Source: Pegoplata infirma
Lineage: Eukaryota > Arthropoda > Insecta > Diptera > Anthomyiidae
Assembly (NCBI GenBank): GCA_963921195.1
Contig: OY992539.1
Span: 216,362,314 to 216,426,313 of the forward strand
Length of the DNA stretch: 64,000 bases
Reading direction: 5' to 3'
Shown here: in pieces, positions 44,201-57,005 of the stretch
Numbering within the stretch: position 1 is the first letter of the stretch
How the letters are laid out: every line of letters begins with the position of its first letter
The notes under the pieces: model-generated
What the model was told of the DNA's origin: nothing
The model's input: the letters and a program-made list of their open reading frames with translations, nothing else
The model's database searches: none
Translations under genes and position numbers: made by a program

Positions 44201-45631
44201 AAACATTTCAGATTATGAGACATTTTTTGATATAGAAACAATTCTCAGAAAAAAGTCTTAGACTCCTGAGACTTTTTTTCTATATGAAAAAGTGTCTCAG
44301 AATCTGAGGCTTTTTTCATACAGAAAAAATGGTTTAGATTCTTAGTCTTTTTTTCATATAGAAAAAAGTCTTAGATTCGGGACATTTTAAATTTCAGACT
44401 CTGAGACATATTTACTGCAGAAGACCAAAATTCCAACTCATTTTTCTGTTAAACAATTTCTGATTATTTTTTTTTCAGAAAATTTCACAATTTTTTAATT
44501 AATAATTTTCTAATTCCTTTTAATCTTTTAGGTTATGGTCCACCATCTCTATTCCTTTGCCGTGGTACTGTATTAAAAACATTACCCCGTATATTCCTGG
44601 GCTATGGCAAGCTCTTAGTAAACATATTACATTCCGATTCTTATGTTATCAATAGTGAAAATTTTCGTAATCTTAATGACCAGTTAAAAAATGGTTGCAT
44701 ACTATTACAGGGTTATGGTATACGTACTCCTGGCGAATTACGTTATGAATCATTCCCTTTTAATACAAAAGATAAAGAGCAAAATAAATGGTCCTGTCAC
44801 AAGGCCGTGCTAAAACTACAAGAACATTTAGATCTTAAACATCACTGTGGATATATAACTTTTGTTAATACCGGAGTAGATGATATAGGATGTGAAAATT
44901 ATGAAGTTGAGGTGAGACTAAGACATCCTAAAAGTAAATTAAAAGCCATTAAGAAAGATAATAGTCTTAATGAAATTGTGCCAAATAAAAATAATAAGTT
45001 ACATAAAGATAAACAACAACAGCAAAAGGAATTACCGGAATTACCAAAGGATTTAATGTCTCCCGACACCACAGAAGTATGCAGTTTTACCAGACCAGCA
45101 ACTATAATGGCCACATCACCGCAACATAATTTAAAGACACCAGATGAAAACTATTTTGCTAGTAGTTTAAAAAATAATGAACCTTCAGCAGTCTATACCT
45201 CAGAAGATTGTAATGAATTGTTGGCCTCAGAGTTAGCTAAATGTAAACCGGAATTGGTATCCCAAGGTTCCGTAGAAATACCATTAGATAGAGGCGGCTT
45301 ACTACAAGCAGATTCTGAAGATAATAATGATGAAGAAACCGCCGAAGAATGGACATTGCTGGATGTTAATTTTGGTGTACCCCTATTCGATGTGGATTGT
45401 AATACTAGAATATGTGAACAAATTGTAAGAAATCTATGTACGGAAGATAATTTAAAAGAATTGCCGGAGATGTCATTGCAAATGTCTGAGAAATTTTATC
45501 AGTTTATAAAACAATGTTTATATTTTGAAGATGAACATATGGAACAATTGAAAATTGGTAAAAATTTACCACATCCACGTATTAATTTAGCCTTTGAAAA
45601 TGGTAAAGTTTGTTATTGGAATGGTAGATAA
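41231..45631 (+). CDS. Fam91: FAM91 family protein (trans-Golgi vesicle tethering), complete
   Basis: Two exons, 41231-43055 and 44532-45631, joined phase 1 (Gly codon split by the GTGAGC donor), give 974 residues. The N-terminal half has FAM91 signatures: NVPWHLLP, SLKNQLRFRGNLV, LFPYHLADIVTKGLRVTPF, LPNFTAADCLRVLGIGRNEY, IYLDVPISGED and FVMNRVSGDYFENLLYKIF. A low-complexity acidic and Ser/Pro insert (about 315-455) with an alanine run separates it from the conserved C-terminal half (GYGPPSLFLCRGTVLKTLPRI). The C-terminal region has a second polar insert, making the protein longer than the roughly 840-residue vertebrate form. The family works with WDR11 and TBC1D23 in capturing endosome-derived vesicles at the trans-Golgi network. 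AATAAA at 45840-45845. The 1476-bp intron is almost filled by an S1 satellite array. The symbol denotes the family, not a verified locus name. Confidence 0.93.
43145..44410 (+). repeat. S1 satellite array in the FAM91 intron (TTTTTCATATAGAAAAAAG subtype)
   Basis: About 33 moderately divergent units of TCTCAGATTCTGAGACA with TTTTTTCATATAGAAAAAAG spacers. Near 44255 the reading briefly flips to the reverse orientation (CTGAGACTTTTTTTCTATAT). It leaves about 120 bp to the acceptor of exon 2. Confidence 0.9.
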
Positions 45632-45899
45632 GGGAAAGGCTAGAAGGGAATTTTTATAATTGAAAAAAAGAAAAAGTTTTTTAAAACGAAAATTAAAAAA
45701 AAAAAAACAAAAGAAAAGAAAAATATGATACAAAAGGGAAGTAAAAGAGTGGATATATAAGAAAGGGTGAAGAGATAAAAATTGAGGGGTTTGAAGAGAG
45801 AAACAAGAGCAACGAAATACAAGCAATGAATTGAGTTAAAATAAAGATTCTGAGGTTTAAAATAAGAAAACTGTCTAAAAAAATATTTAAAAAATTCGC

Positions 45900-46640
45900 A
45901 AAATCAGAGTTCTAAGACTTTTTTCTATGTAAAATATATCTCAGAAAAAATGATTTTTTCTATAAAAAAATGTCTGAGACTGTTTTTCTATATTAAAAAC
46001 AGAATCTGATACTTTTTTTCTATATGAAAAAATTTCTCAAAATCTGAGACTTGTTTCTATATGAAAAAAACTGCTCAGAATCTGATACTTTTTTCTATAT
46101 GAAAAAATATCTCAGCATCGGAGACTTTTTTCTATATGAAAAAATATCTCAGCATCTGAGACATTTTTTCATATCGAAAAAAATTCTTAGAGACAAGAAA
46201 TGTTTCATCATTTATGACTTTTCTCTGTATGAAAAAATATATCAGCATCTGAGACTTTTTTGCCATATAAAATCTGAGACTTTTTTTCTATATGAAAAAA
46301 TGTCTCAGAATCTGAGACTTTTTTCTTTATGAAAAAGTGTCTCAGAATCTGAGACTTTTTTCTTTATGAAAAAATGTCTCAGAATATGAGACTTTTCTTT
46401 ATGAAAAAATGTCTCAGAATATGAGACTTTTTTTCATATAAAAAATGTCCCAGAATCTGACACTTTTTTCATATAGAAAATATTATTACAGTCTGAGACA
46501 TTTTTCATATAGAAAAAAATATCACAGTTTGAGACATTTTTTTATATAGAAAAAAGTCTCAGATTCTGGGACTTTTTTTCATATAGAAAAAAGTCTCAGA
46601 TTCTGGGGCATTTTTTCATATAAAAAAGTCTAAGACTGAT
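45900..46640. repeat. S1 satellite array downstream of FAM91 with an orientation switch
   Basis: About 20 units. From 45900 to about 46450 they read AATGTCTCAGAATCTGAGAC and CTTTTTTCTATATGAAAA (reverse orientation). From about 46470 to 46640 they read GACATTTTTCATATAGAAAA (forward). Confidence 0.85.
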
Positions 46641-47564
46641 AAATTTCAAAATTTTTTTAACAGAAAAAAATTTGATAATTTGTCAAATAGAAAAAATTCT
46701 TTAAAACCAAAAATCTCTGAATCTGAAATTTTTTTAAAATTTTAAAAAATTGCCATAATAAAGTATTTTTGTATCATATTTTTTTTTAATAAAACTTACT
46801 TACATAAGTAAAAATACCAGTGCAAAATTATTTTTTTTTATAGTTTATCTACAAGTGTTTTATTTAATTTTTTCTAAATTGTAACATTCCAGTTTTATTT
46901 TGTGTTATTTTATTATTGTTATCTTATCTTCAAACGTTTATACATATTATTTGTGTTTTTTATTTAAATATTTTGTAATATTTTTTTCCTTAATGTTGTT
47001 TAAAAACAAAAAATTGCTTTCATTCCTTTGATTTTAACAAAAAAGAGTATTTAAAAAATATTTTTTCTGAAGTCCATTAGTTTTTTTAAGTCTTTTATCA
47101 GCAATTTATATACAACTGAATATATTAAAAAACATTTTAATGCTTATTAATACACAAAAAAAATATATATATTTTAACAGTGAATTTAGAAAAAAAATCA
47201 CAATAATAATTTGTAACTAATTCCAAAACAAGAGAATAAAATTATATAGAAAGAAATATCATTAATAAAAAATAAAAAAATCTATTTTAAAGAAAAAATG
47301 GAAAGAAAGTGATTTTTTGCTGGTTGGAGACTTTAAAATATGCTGTGTCGAGCTTTTTTTCCCTTAAGGTATGCTTTAAAAATACTACAAAATATAATTT
47401 CAAACTCAACACAGCACATGGCGAAAATATACGCTGTGTTGTTCAGTTGGCTGTTATTGACACCTTATGGTATGCTACATAAATTTACGTTATAACAGGG
47501 TGATTTGCAAATGCCTAAATCCAGATTGTTTTTGACCTTAAATTATATTGTGATTTTAGATATA
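46641..47564. other. AT-rich spacer
   Basis: No exon recognised. A pair of imperfect inverted blocks around GTATGCT and CTGTGT at 47335-47475 may be another decayed element, but the ends are not clear. Confidence 0.4.
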
Positions 47565-48490
47565 CATTTTTTCATATAAAAAAAAGTCTCAGATTCTGAG
47601 ACATTTTTTCATATAGAAAAAAGTCTCAGATTCTGAGACATTTTTTCATATAGAAAAAAGTCTCAGATTCCGAGACATTTTTTCATATAGAAAAAAGTCT
47701 CAGATTCTGAGACATTTTTTCATATAGAAAAAAGTCTCAGATTCTGAGACATTTTTTCATATAGAAAAAAGTCTCAGATTCTGAGACATTTTTTCATATA
47801 GAAAAAAGTCTCAGATTCTGAGACATTTTTTCATATAGAAAAAAGTCTCAGATTCTGAGACATTTTTTCATATAGAAAAAAGTCTCAGATTCTGAGACAT
47901 TTTTTCATATAGAAAAAAGTTTCAGATTCTGAGACATTTTTTTCATATAGAAAAAAGTTTCAGATTCTAAAACATTTTTCCATATAGAAAAAAGTCTCAG
48001 ATTCTGAGACATTTTTTCTTATAGAAAAAAGTCTCAGATTCTGAGACATTTTTTCATATAGAAAAAAGTCTCAGATTCTGAGACATTTTTTCATATAGAA
48101 AAAAGTCTCAGATTCTGAGACATTTTTTCATATAGAAAAAAGTCTCAGATTCTGAGACATTTTTTCATATAGAAAAAAGTCTCAGATTCTGAGACATTTT
48201 TTCATATAGAAAAAAATCTCAGATTCTGAGACATTTTTTCATATAGAAAAAAAGTCTCAGATTCTGAGACATTTTTTCATATAGAAAAAAGTCTCAGATT
48301 CTGAGACATTTTTTCATATAGAAAAAAGTCTCAGGTTCTGAGACATTTTTTCATATAGAAAAAAGTCTCAGATTCTGAGACATTTTTTCATATAGAAAAA
48401 AGTCTCAGATTCTGAGACATTTTTTCATATAGAAAAAAGTCTCAGATCTTGAAACATTTTTTCATATAGAAAAAAGTCTCAGATTCTATT
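47565..48490 (+). repeat. S1 satellite array, homogeneous (37-bp CATATAG subtype)
   Basis: About 25 nearly identical units of TCTCAGATTCTGAGACA plus TTTTTTCATATAGAAAAAAG. It has sharp edges on both sides; the right edge is followed by a mini-me-like remnant at about 48535-48590 (AACAGACAGACGGGCATC). Confidence 0.95.
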
Positions 48491-49607
48491 CAGTAACAGT
48501 CATATCTGCGCAAAATTTTGGACGTGATCGCCATTTCAACAGACAGACGGGCATCTCTAGAATGTCTTAGAATTGATCACTGATCAATATTTTAAGAAAA
48601 TTCTGTTTCAGTTTTTAAACTAATAAAAGTTATTTATTATTCGATCTTTAAAACCTATTTTGAAAAAAATTACTTTAGCTCGAGGTCATATTTCTATTCA
48701 TTATGATTATTACAATGATATTGTCGAAGTAATAATTTTTAATTTCATGCCTAGATCTTCGTTATTTTTAGCGGGTCAAAATTATTTAAAAATGTGGGTG
48801 CAAGTTGCTTTAAATATGTACCAAAACATCTCAGAAAATTACAAAAAATCGAAAGGGGTCGGGTTCAAAAATCTGTGATTTCGCATGGAATGTCTCATAA
48901 ACTTCCCATTAATTCATAAAATCTTTTGAAATTTTATTATTCACATTCAAAAATTTTATTTCCTTTTCTTAAAATTAACATATCAATAGTTAATTGTTAA
49001 CACAACAACTTTTTTTTAAAATAATTTCTAAAACCACAATAATCTATTGTTTAACTAAAATTCTTTTATATTATTCAAATTCGCAATTTTTCTTAAAAAA
49101 TCGTACAAGAAAAAAAAAATTAAAAACTTTCACTTTACCTCCAACATTGCAGAATAAAAGACAGCTTAAAAATTACTTTGGTGCTCACAAGACAGACAGA
49201 AAATAAAATACATATGACCACGCCCACATGTGACCGCCGTGACTTCTATATATAATGGAGTTTTTTTTTGCCTCTACTACTTCACTACTTCTACATCTCC
49301 ACTACTATTTCATACCATTACTCCTTAACAAACATATCATTGCTGTTAAACTTCAAATAAAAAACAGCAAGATATCTGTGGAGATTTAGCAACAAACTAC
49401 AAATAATCTTTACCATCTAACAAAACATGCAAAATTGTAATTATTTTTGTTTTACTCCCCGAAAATGAATGAAAAAAAAAATACACTATTATATGTAAAC
49501 TGCTGTCTAGAGACAGGGATTCTTAAACTTTTTTATGTGAGAGATTTCATTAATTGAGTGATTATAGTTGTGTTCGCGAAATCAATAATTTGTACGAATT
49601 TTTACGA
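48491..49607. other. AT-rich spacer with a mini-me remnant
   Basis: AGACAGACGGGCATCTCTAG with AATGTCTTAGAATTGATCA near 48540-48590 resembles a minus-oriented mini-me core. The remainder shows no recognisable gene; the short frames have no recognisable motif. Confidence 0.45.
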
Positions 49608-52600
49608 ATTTCTTATAGAAAAATTGACTATCGAAAATTTTCTATAAAAAAATGTACTCTCGAAAATTTTCTATAGAAAAATTTACTATCGAAAATTTTC
49701 TATAGAAAAATTTACTATCGAAAATTTTCTATAGAAAAATTTACTATCGAAAATTTTCTATGGAAAATTTACTATCGAAAATTTTCTATAGAAAAATTTA
49801 CTATCGAAAATTTTCTATAGAAAAAATTTACTATCGAAAATTTTCTATAGAAAAATTTACTATCGAAAATTTTCTATAGAAAAATTTACTATCGAAAATT
49901 TTCTATAGAAAAATTTACTGTCGAAAATTTTCTATAGAAAAATTTACTATCGAAAATTTTCTATAGAAAAATTTACTATCGAAAATTTTCTATAGAAAAA
50001 TTTACTATCGAAAATTTTCTATAGAAAAATTTACTATCGAAAATTTTCTATAGAAAAATTTACTATCGAAAATTTTCTATAGAAAAATTTACTATCGAAA
50101 ATTTTCTATAGAAAAATTTACTATCGAAAATTTTCTATAGAAAAATTTACTATCGAAAATTTTCTATAGAAAAATTTACTATCGAAAATTTTCCATAGAA
50201 AAATTTACTATCGAAAATTTTCTATAGAAAAATTTACTATCGAAAATTTTCTATAGAAAAATTTACTATCGAAAATTTTCTATAGAAAAATTTACTATCG
50301 AAAATTTTCTATAGAAAAATTTACTATCGAAAATTTTCTATAGAAAAATTTACTATCGAAAATTTTCTATAGAAAAATTTACTATCGAACATTTTCTATA
50401 GAAAAATTTACTATCTATAGTACTTTCTATAGAAAAATTTACTATCGAAAATTTTCTATAGAAAAATTTACTATCGAAATTTTCTATAGAAAAATTTACT
50501 ATCGAAAATTTTCTATAGAAAAATTTACTATCGAAAATTTTCTATAGAAAAATTTACTATCGAAAATTTTCTATAGAAAAATTTACTATCGAAAATTTTC
50601 TATAGAAAAATTTACTATCGAAAATTTTCTATAGAAAAATTTACTATCGAAAATTTTCTATAGAAAAATTTACTATCGAAATTTTTTTTTATAGAAAAAT
50701 TTGCTATCGAAAATTTTCTATAGAAAAATTTGCTATCGAAAATTTTCTATAGAAAAATTTACTGTCGAAAATTTTCTGTAGAAAAATTTACTATCGAAAA
50801 ATTTACTATCGAAAATTTTCTATAGAAAAATTTATTATCGAAAATTTCTATAGAAAAATTTACTATTGAAAATTTTCTATAAAAAAATTTACTATCGAAA
50901 ATTTTCTATAGAAAAATTTACTATCGAAAATTTTCTATAGAAAAATTTACTATCGAAAATTTTCTATAGAAAAATTTACTATCGAAAATTTTCTATAGAA
51001 AAATTTACTATCGAAAATTTTCTATAGAAAAATTTACTATCGAAAATTTTCTATAGAAAAATTTACTATCGAAAATTTTCTATAGAAAAATTTACTATCG
51101 AAAATTTACTATCGAAAATTTTCTATAGAAAAATTTGCTATCGAAAATTTTCTATAGAAAAATTTACTGTCGAAAATTTTCTGTAGAAAAATTTACTATC
51201 GAAAAATTTACTATCGAAAATTTTCTATAGAAAAATTTATTATCGAAAATTTTCTATAGAAAAATTTACTATTGAAAATTTTCTATAAAAAAATTTACTA
51301 TCGAAAATTTTCTATAGAAAAATTTACTATCGAAAATTTTCTATAGAAAAATTTACTATCGAAAATTTTCTATAGAAAAATTTACTATCGAAAATTTTCT
51401 ATAGAAAAATTTACTATCGAAAATTTTCTATAGAAAAATTTACTATCGAAAATTTTCTATAGAAAAATTTACTATCGAAAATTTTCTATAGAAAAATTTA
51501 CTATCGAAAATTTTCTATAGAAAAATTTACTATCGAAAATTTTCTATAGAAAAATTTACTATCGAAAATTTTCTATAGAAAAATTTACTATCGAAAATTT
51601 TCTATAGAAAAATTTACTATCGAAAATTTTCTATAGAAAAATTTACTATCGAAAATTTTCTATAGAAAAATTTACTAACGAAAATTTTCTATAGAAAAAT
51701 TTACTATCGAAAATTTTTTATAGAAAAATTTACTATCGAAAATTTTCTATAGAAAAATTTACTATCGAAAATTTTCTATAGAAAAATTTACTATCGAAAA
51801 TTTTCTATAGAAAAATTTACTATCGAAAATTTTCTATAGAAAAATTTACTATCGAAAATTTTCTTTAGAAAAATTTGCTATCGAAAATTTTCTATAGAAA
51901 AATTTACTATCGAAAATTTTCTATAGAAAAATTTACTATCGAAAATTTTCTATAGAAAAATTTACTATCGAAAATTTTCTATAGGAAAATTTACTATCGA
52001 AAATTTTCTATAGAAAAATTTACTATCGAAAATTTTCTATAGAAAAATTTACTATCGAAAATTTTCTATAGGAAAATTTACTATCGAAAATTTTCTATAG
52101 AAAAATTTACTATCGAAAATTTTCTATAGAAAAATTTACTATCGAAAATTTTCTATAGAAAAATTTACTATCGAAAATTTTCTATAGAAAAATTTACTAT
52201 CGAAAATTTTCTATAGAAAAATTTACTATCGAAAATTTTCTATAGAAAAATTTACTATCGAAAATTTTCTATAGAAAAATTTACTATCGAAAATTTTCTA
52301 TAGAAAAATTTACTATCGAAAATTTTCTATAGAAAAATTTACTATCGAAAATTTTCTATAGAAAAATTTACTATCGAAAATTTTCTATAGAAAAATTTAC
52401 TATCGAAAATTTTCTATAGAAAAATTTACTATCGAAAATTTTCTATAGAAAAATTTACTATCGAAAATTTTCTATAGAAAAATTTACTATCGAAAATTTT
52501 CTATAGAAAAATTTACTATCGAAAATTTTCTATAGAAAAATTTACTATCGAAAATTTTCTATAGAAAAATTTACTGTCGAAAATTTTCTATAGAAAAATT

Positions 52601-52870
52601 TACTATCGAAAATTTTCTATAGAAAAATTTACTATCGAAAATTTTCTATAGAAAAATTTACTATCGAAAATTTTCTATAGAAAAATTTACTATCGAAAAT
52701 TTTCTATAGAAAAATTTACTATCGAAAATTTTCTATAGAAAAATTTACTATCGAAAATTTTCTATAGAAAAATTTACTATCGAAAATTTTCTATAGAAAA
52801 ATTTACTATCGAAAATTTTCTATAGAAAAATTTATTATCGAGAATCTGAGGAATTTTCTATAGAAAGAAT
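49608..52870 (+). repeat. S2 satellite array, homogeneous 30-bp unit, about 3.2 kb
   Basis: About 108 units of TCTATAGAAAAA followed by TTTACTATCGAAAATTTT. Most are identical. A block near 50690-50900 with characteristic variants (TTGCTATCG, TTTCTGTAG, a doubled TTACTATCGAAAA) recurs at 51110-51300, showing a higher-order duplication. The last unit at 52840 carries AGAATCTGAG from the S1 family. Confidence 0.95.
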
Positions 52871-55224
52871 GTTTTAGAATTTTAAAAAAAATTGTGAATT
52901 TTAAAATTTCTTTAAAAAATGTCTAACAATTTAAGAACTCCTGCCCTCTAAAAGATATGTTAGTTATGGTTTTTAAAGAAGAAAAAACTATTTAAATGAT
53001 CTTCGGGTTTTTTTTTTATATAATTTAAAATATTTTTTTTTTATTTTAAAGCTCTTGGTATGTGTCTCTCTATGATCACAAACTGTGCTTCTTTTTAAAA
53101 CTATATGAGGGTACTAACAATAAGTATTTTTGCGCGCTTTCAACTATTATTATAAATCATTATCTTGTTAAGGCGTGTTAATTTAACTTTTTTCTTACAT
53201 TTTGAAAAATGTATTTTATTATTATCATTGTAACATGAAAAAAAATTGTAAATGATAGACCATTTAAGACAATAAAGGACACGCCTCAAGGTTTAAGAAA
53301 TATTAAAGAAAAGAAAAATCTCTAATGAAACATTATTTGGCTGAGATTTACCAACAGTCTTAAGTGGTAAAAAAAAATTTCATGGTCAGGATTTAAACTG
53401 AAGTTTTTTTTTGCTAAAGTTAGAGAAAATTTTTGGTAATGTCAGCAAATTTTGAGGTATGACGTTTTTTTACATATTTTGTATTTTGTGTAAAATTAAG
53501 ATGTGATAATATTTTTGAATTATTTCTTAATTTTTATAAATTCTAGTTAGTTAAATTTTAAAAAGTTTTAAAATGTTTTAATTTTTAGTTGCTGTAGATA
53601 CCAACATTGTAAAATAAAAAAACTTAAGCAAAAAAACTTGTTAAAAACAAATGACTTAAGGCATAAACCTTTTCAAACAAAAGACATAAGCTACAAACTT
53701 CATTTTTACTTAAACACCTTTAAATAAACATTTTATCACGTACAGTTATCAAACATATGTTTCAATTTTATTTTTTTTTTAAACAAAATTATAAACATTA
53801 AAGAGTTTTTAAATGAAAAACAAGTAAAAAAGTTTAATGCAGTTTGAACGAATTAATCAATGCACTCTACAATGCACAAATAATTTAAAGACAAAGATAA
53901 ATAAAGTAAATTTTTAGGAAAAAATTTAAAAACTAATATTGAGTTCAACAAATTATATTACAAAAATGTTTCAAAAACATTTTTTCACTCAAAAAGAATT
54001 GGATTTGAATTTTTTTCACTCAAAAAAACACTCGAAAAACAAGTAAAAAAAGTTAAATTCGGTTTGGACGAATTAATCAATACACTCCACAATCCACACA
54101 CAATTTAGAGTAAACGATAAAAACAACTGTGACTCTACATTTTTTTGAGAGCAGGAAATTTTTTAAGTAAAAAATTTAAAAACATAAAAAATTCAGTAAA
54201 AATTTTGAGTAAAAAATTATAATTTTTTTTTTTTTTAAAAACTTAAAAAAAAAAATATTTTGCATAAAAAAATTAACAGAAAATTGAGTTAAAACATTTT
54301 TTAATACGAAAACATATTAAAAAATTTTTCAATTAAAAAAAACCTTTGGTTTTTTTTTGCAAAGAAATTTTGAGTGGCAAAAAAAAAATTGAGTAACAAA
54401 AAAAAAATTGAGTAACAAAAAACAAAAAAAAAATGGGGTAAAAAAATTAAGAAAAAAAACAATTGAGTAAAAACAATTTTTAGAACAAAAATGTTTAAAC
54501 ATTTTTTTTCACTCAAAATAAATTTCATTCGACGTTTTTCACTAAATTAAAAAATGAGTAAAAAATAAAAAAAAAATACTGAAAAATAAAAAAAAATTTT
54601 GAGTAAAAAAAATTTTTTTAATAAAAAATTTAAAAAAAATCAAATTATTTTTAGTACGAAAACTTTAAAACTTTTTTTACTCAATTTTATTTTCACTCAA
54701 ATTTTTTTTTATTTAAAAAAGTTAAATTTTTTCGTTAAAAACTAATACTCGAAATTTTTCCAAAAACCAAACAAGCGACTGCTTCACCCCTAATTGGATA
54801 TGCTACAAACATAATGACAAACTTAAATACCTTTTAGTGTAGGGTATTGAAAAAAAACTTAACTGCACCTGTTATGGCCAGTTATAGTAATTGTATGTAT
54901 ACAATAATAGTCTGTTTTTTTTTGTTCACCCCAAAACTAATGGTCATAACAAGCTTCTATAAACAGACTTTTGGAATAACAGCAGGAACCACCAAAATAC
55001 CAAAAAAAGAAAAAACCACACGTAATCAAATCAAGACAAATGAAAAATGGGAGTTTTTTTTTATAACTACAAAATACAAAAAACAAACAACTTTAACAAG
55101 AAAAACTTGAGAGCTTAAACTAATAGAAGATAAATTATTTGAAATAATAATTGGCTTATGGATTATATAAGATATATGGGAAAATTTTAAAAGATTTCAA
55201 GTACAAAATTATTTTTTTTAATTT
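52871..55224. other. AT-rich intergenic region with CACTCAAAA / GAGTAAAAA low-complexity motifs
   Basis: No gene recognised. Between about 53950 and 54740, TTTTTTCACTCAAAA and its complement TTGAGTAAAAAA recur many times without a fixed period. A segment with TTAATGCAGTTTGAACGAAT at 53836 is repeated in altered form at 54051. Long poly-A/T runs are common. Confidence 0.5.
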
Positions 55225-55480
55225 TTAAGTTTAAGAATTTGAGACTTTTTTTTTAAATCTGAGAAATTTTTTTAAATAGAAAAAGTCTCAGATTCTGAGA
55301 CATTTTTGTAAGTAAAAAAAGTTTCAGAGTCTGAAATATTTTTTTATGCAAAAAAAGCTTGTGATTCTGATATATTTTTTTCGTATAAGAAAAAGTATTT
55401 TTTCTGTTTTAATAAAAATTTCTCAGAATCTGAAACTTTTTTCTTTATGAAAAAAATATTTAAAAAAGGTTTCAGAATAT
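55225..55480. repeat. Decayed S1 satellite block
   Basis: About six degenerate units (TCTCAGATTCTGAGACA near 55286 is the clearest), grading directly into decayed S2 units at about 55490. Confidence 0.7.
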
Positions 55481-56060
55481 GAAAAATTTCCTACAGAAAA
55501 ATTTGTAATCACAAATTTTTTATAAAATAATTTGTTATTAAAATTTTTTTTAAAGAAAACTTTATAATCGAAAATTTTCTACAGAAAACTTAATTCTCGA
55601 AAATGTTCTACACATAACTTATCGAAAATTTTTATATCGAAAATTGTCTTTAAAAAATTTTAACATCAAAAATTTTCTATTGAAAAGTTTGTTTTTGAAA
55701 ACTTTCTATTGTTTTCGAAAGTTTTCTATAGAACAATTTGTTTTCGAAAATTTTCTATTAAAAAATTTCTTTTTGAAAATATTCTACAAAAAAGTTTGCT
55801 ATTTTTTATAGAAAATTTTTTTATCGAAAATTTTCTATAGAAAAATTTGTTATCGAAAATTTTTTATAGAAAAATTTGTTTTCGAAAATTTTTTATAGAA
55901 AAATTTGTTACCGAAAATTTTTTATAGAAAATTTTCTCTGGAAACATTTTTTATAGAAAACTTTCTATAGAAAAAATTGTTATCGAAAATTTTCGATAGA
56001 AATATGTTTTTCATATATTTTTTTTGGAAAAATTTGTTGTCAAAAATTTTCAATGAAAAA
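55480..56060. repeat. Decayed S2 satellite array (TTATCG subtype), left of the 653-bp duplication
   Basis: About 19 degenerate units of TCTATAGAAAAATTTGTTAT and CGAAAATTTT. The same subtype continues after the duplication at 57367. Confidence 0.8.
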
Positions 56061-56260
56061 ATTTGTTATATATGGTTTTTGAATTGAGAAAAGTGTGAAA
56101 GAAAAATTTAATTTTTCTTAAAATTTAAGACATCCTGATTTGTTTCTTACTAGTTTCATATTATCCAGTTATAATAATCTTCAGAAAAACTTTTAATGTC
56201 AAATTTATTTAGTTAATAGTCAATAGAACTCTATATGTGAAAATTATTTACAGATCGCAG

Positions 56261-56352
56261 CCGCTGAGGATTGAACCCATCATCATCTGTAATACTTTGC
56301 TATTAACTGCTTGTAACGTACAATCACTCTAGACCGATACGCCACGAAGGCT
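56261..56352 (-). ncRNA. tRNA-derived (SINE-like) segment, copy 1
   Basis: On the minus strand, GCCTTCGTGGCGTATCGG resembles an RNA polymerase III A box (TGGCGTA-TCGG). GGGTTCAATCC about 65 bases later matches a B box. A T-arm pairing ATGGG/CTCAG is possible (4 of 5 pairs). The best anticodon stem (GATTG/CAAGC) leaves A rather than U at position 33, and the D stem is poor, so it is not a working tRNA. No similar dispersed copies were seen except its duplicate. Confidence 0.5.
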
Positions 56353-56913
56353 GTTAAGCAAGTATCAACTAAATCTGATTTTTTCAACTCGAGTGGTGTT
56401 GTTGCTGTAGTTTTTTTTTTTTTTTTTTTCTTACAGAAGTGTTGTTATTGCTATTTAATGTAAATAGATTTTTATTTTTAGTAATCATTATTCTTCTTCC
56501 TCTCCTTCATCAATTCTGATCTAAGTACTTATTTTTGCAAACGTTGCCAGACATGGTCTATAGTTTTAGACACAAATGTTAGGTGCTGCCAATTTTCCAA
56601 AGATACTGATATTGCCACTTAGGGCGACTTATAGTCGTTATTTTCAAATTATTGTTTCTGTAAAGACAGTCGAGCTCAGGCTCTAATTATAATTATGTAT
56701 TATAATTTTTTCGATTTGTTATATATGGTTTTTGAATTGAGAAAAGTGTGAAAGAAAAATTTAATTTTTCTAAAAATTTAAGACATCCTGGTTTGTTTCT
56801 TACTAGTTTCATATTATCCAGTTATAATAATCTTCAGAAAAACTTTTAATGTCAAATTTATTTAGTTAATAGTCAATAGAACTCTATATGTGAAAATTAT
56901 TTACAGATCGCAG

Positions 56914-57005
56914 CCGCTGAGGATTGAACCCATCATCATCTGTAATACTTTGCTATTAACTGCTTGTAACGTACAATCACTCTAGACCGATACGCCACGA
57001 AGGCT
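56914..57005 (-). ncRNA. tRNA-derived (SINE-like) segment, copy 2
   Basis: Identical in A- and B-box regions to the segment 653 bp to the left, carried along by the tandem duplication. Confidence 0.5.

Noticed and set aside
56261..57005. Two functional tRNA genes
   Set aside because: The D stem does not pair, the anticodon loop would lack U33, the A-to-B box distance is long and no acceptor stem forms. A tRNA-derived relic fits better.
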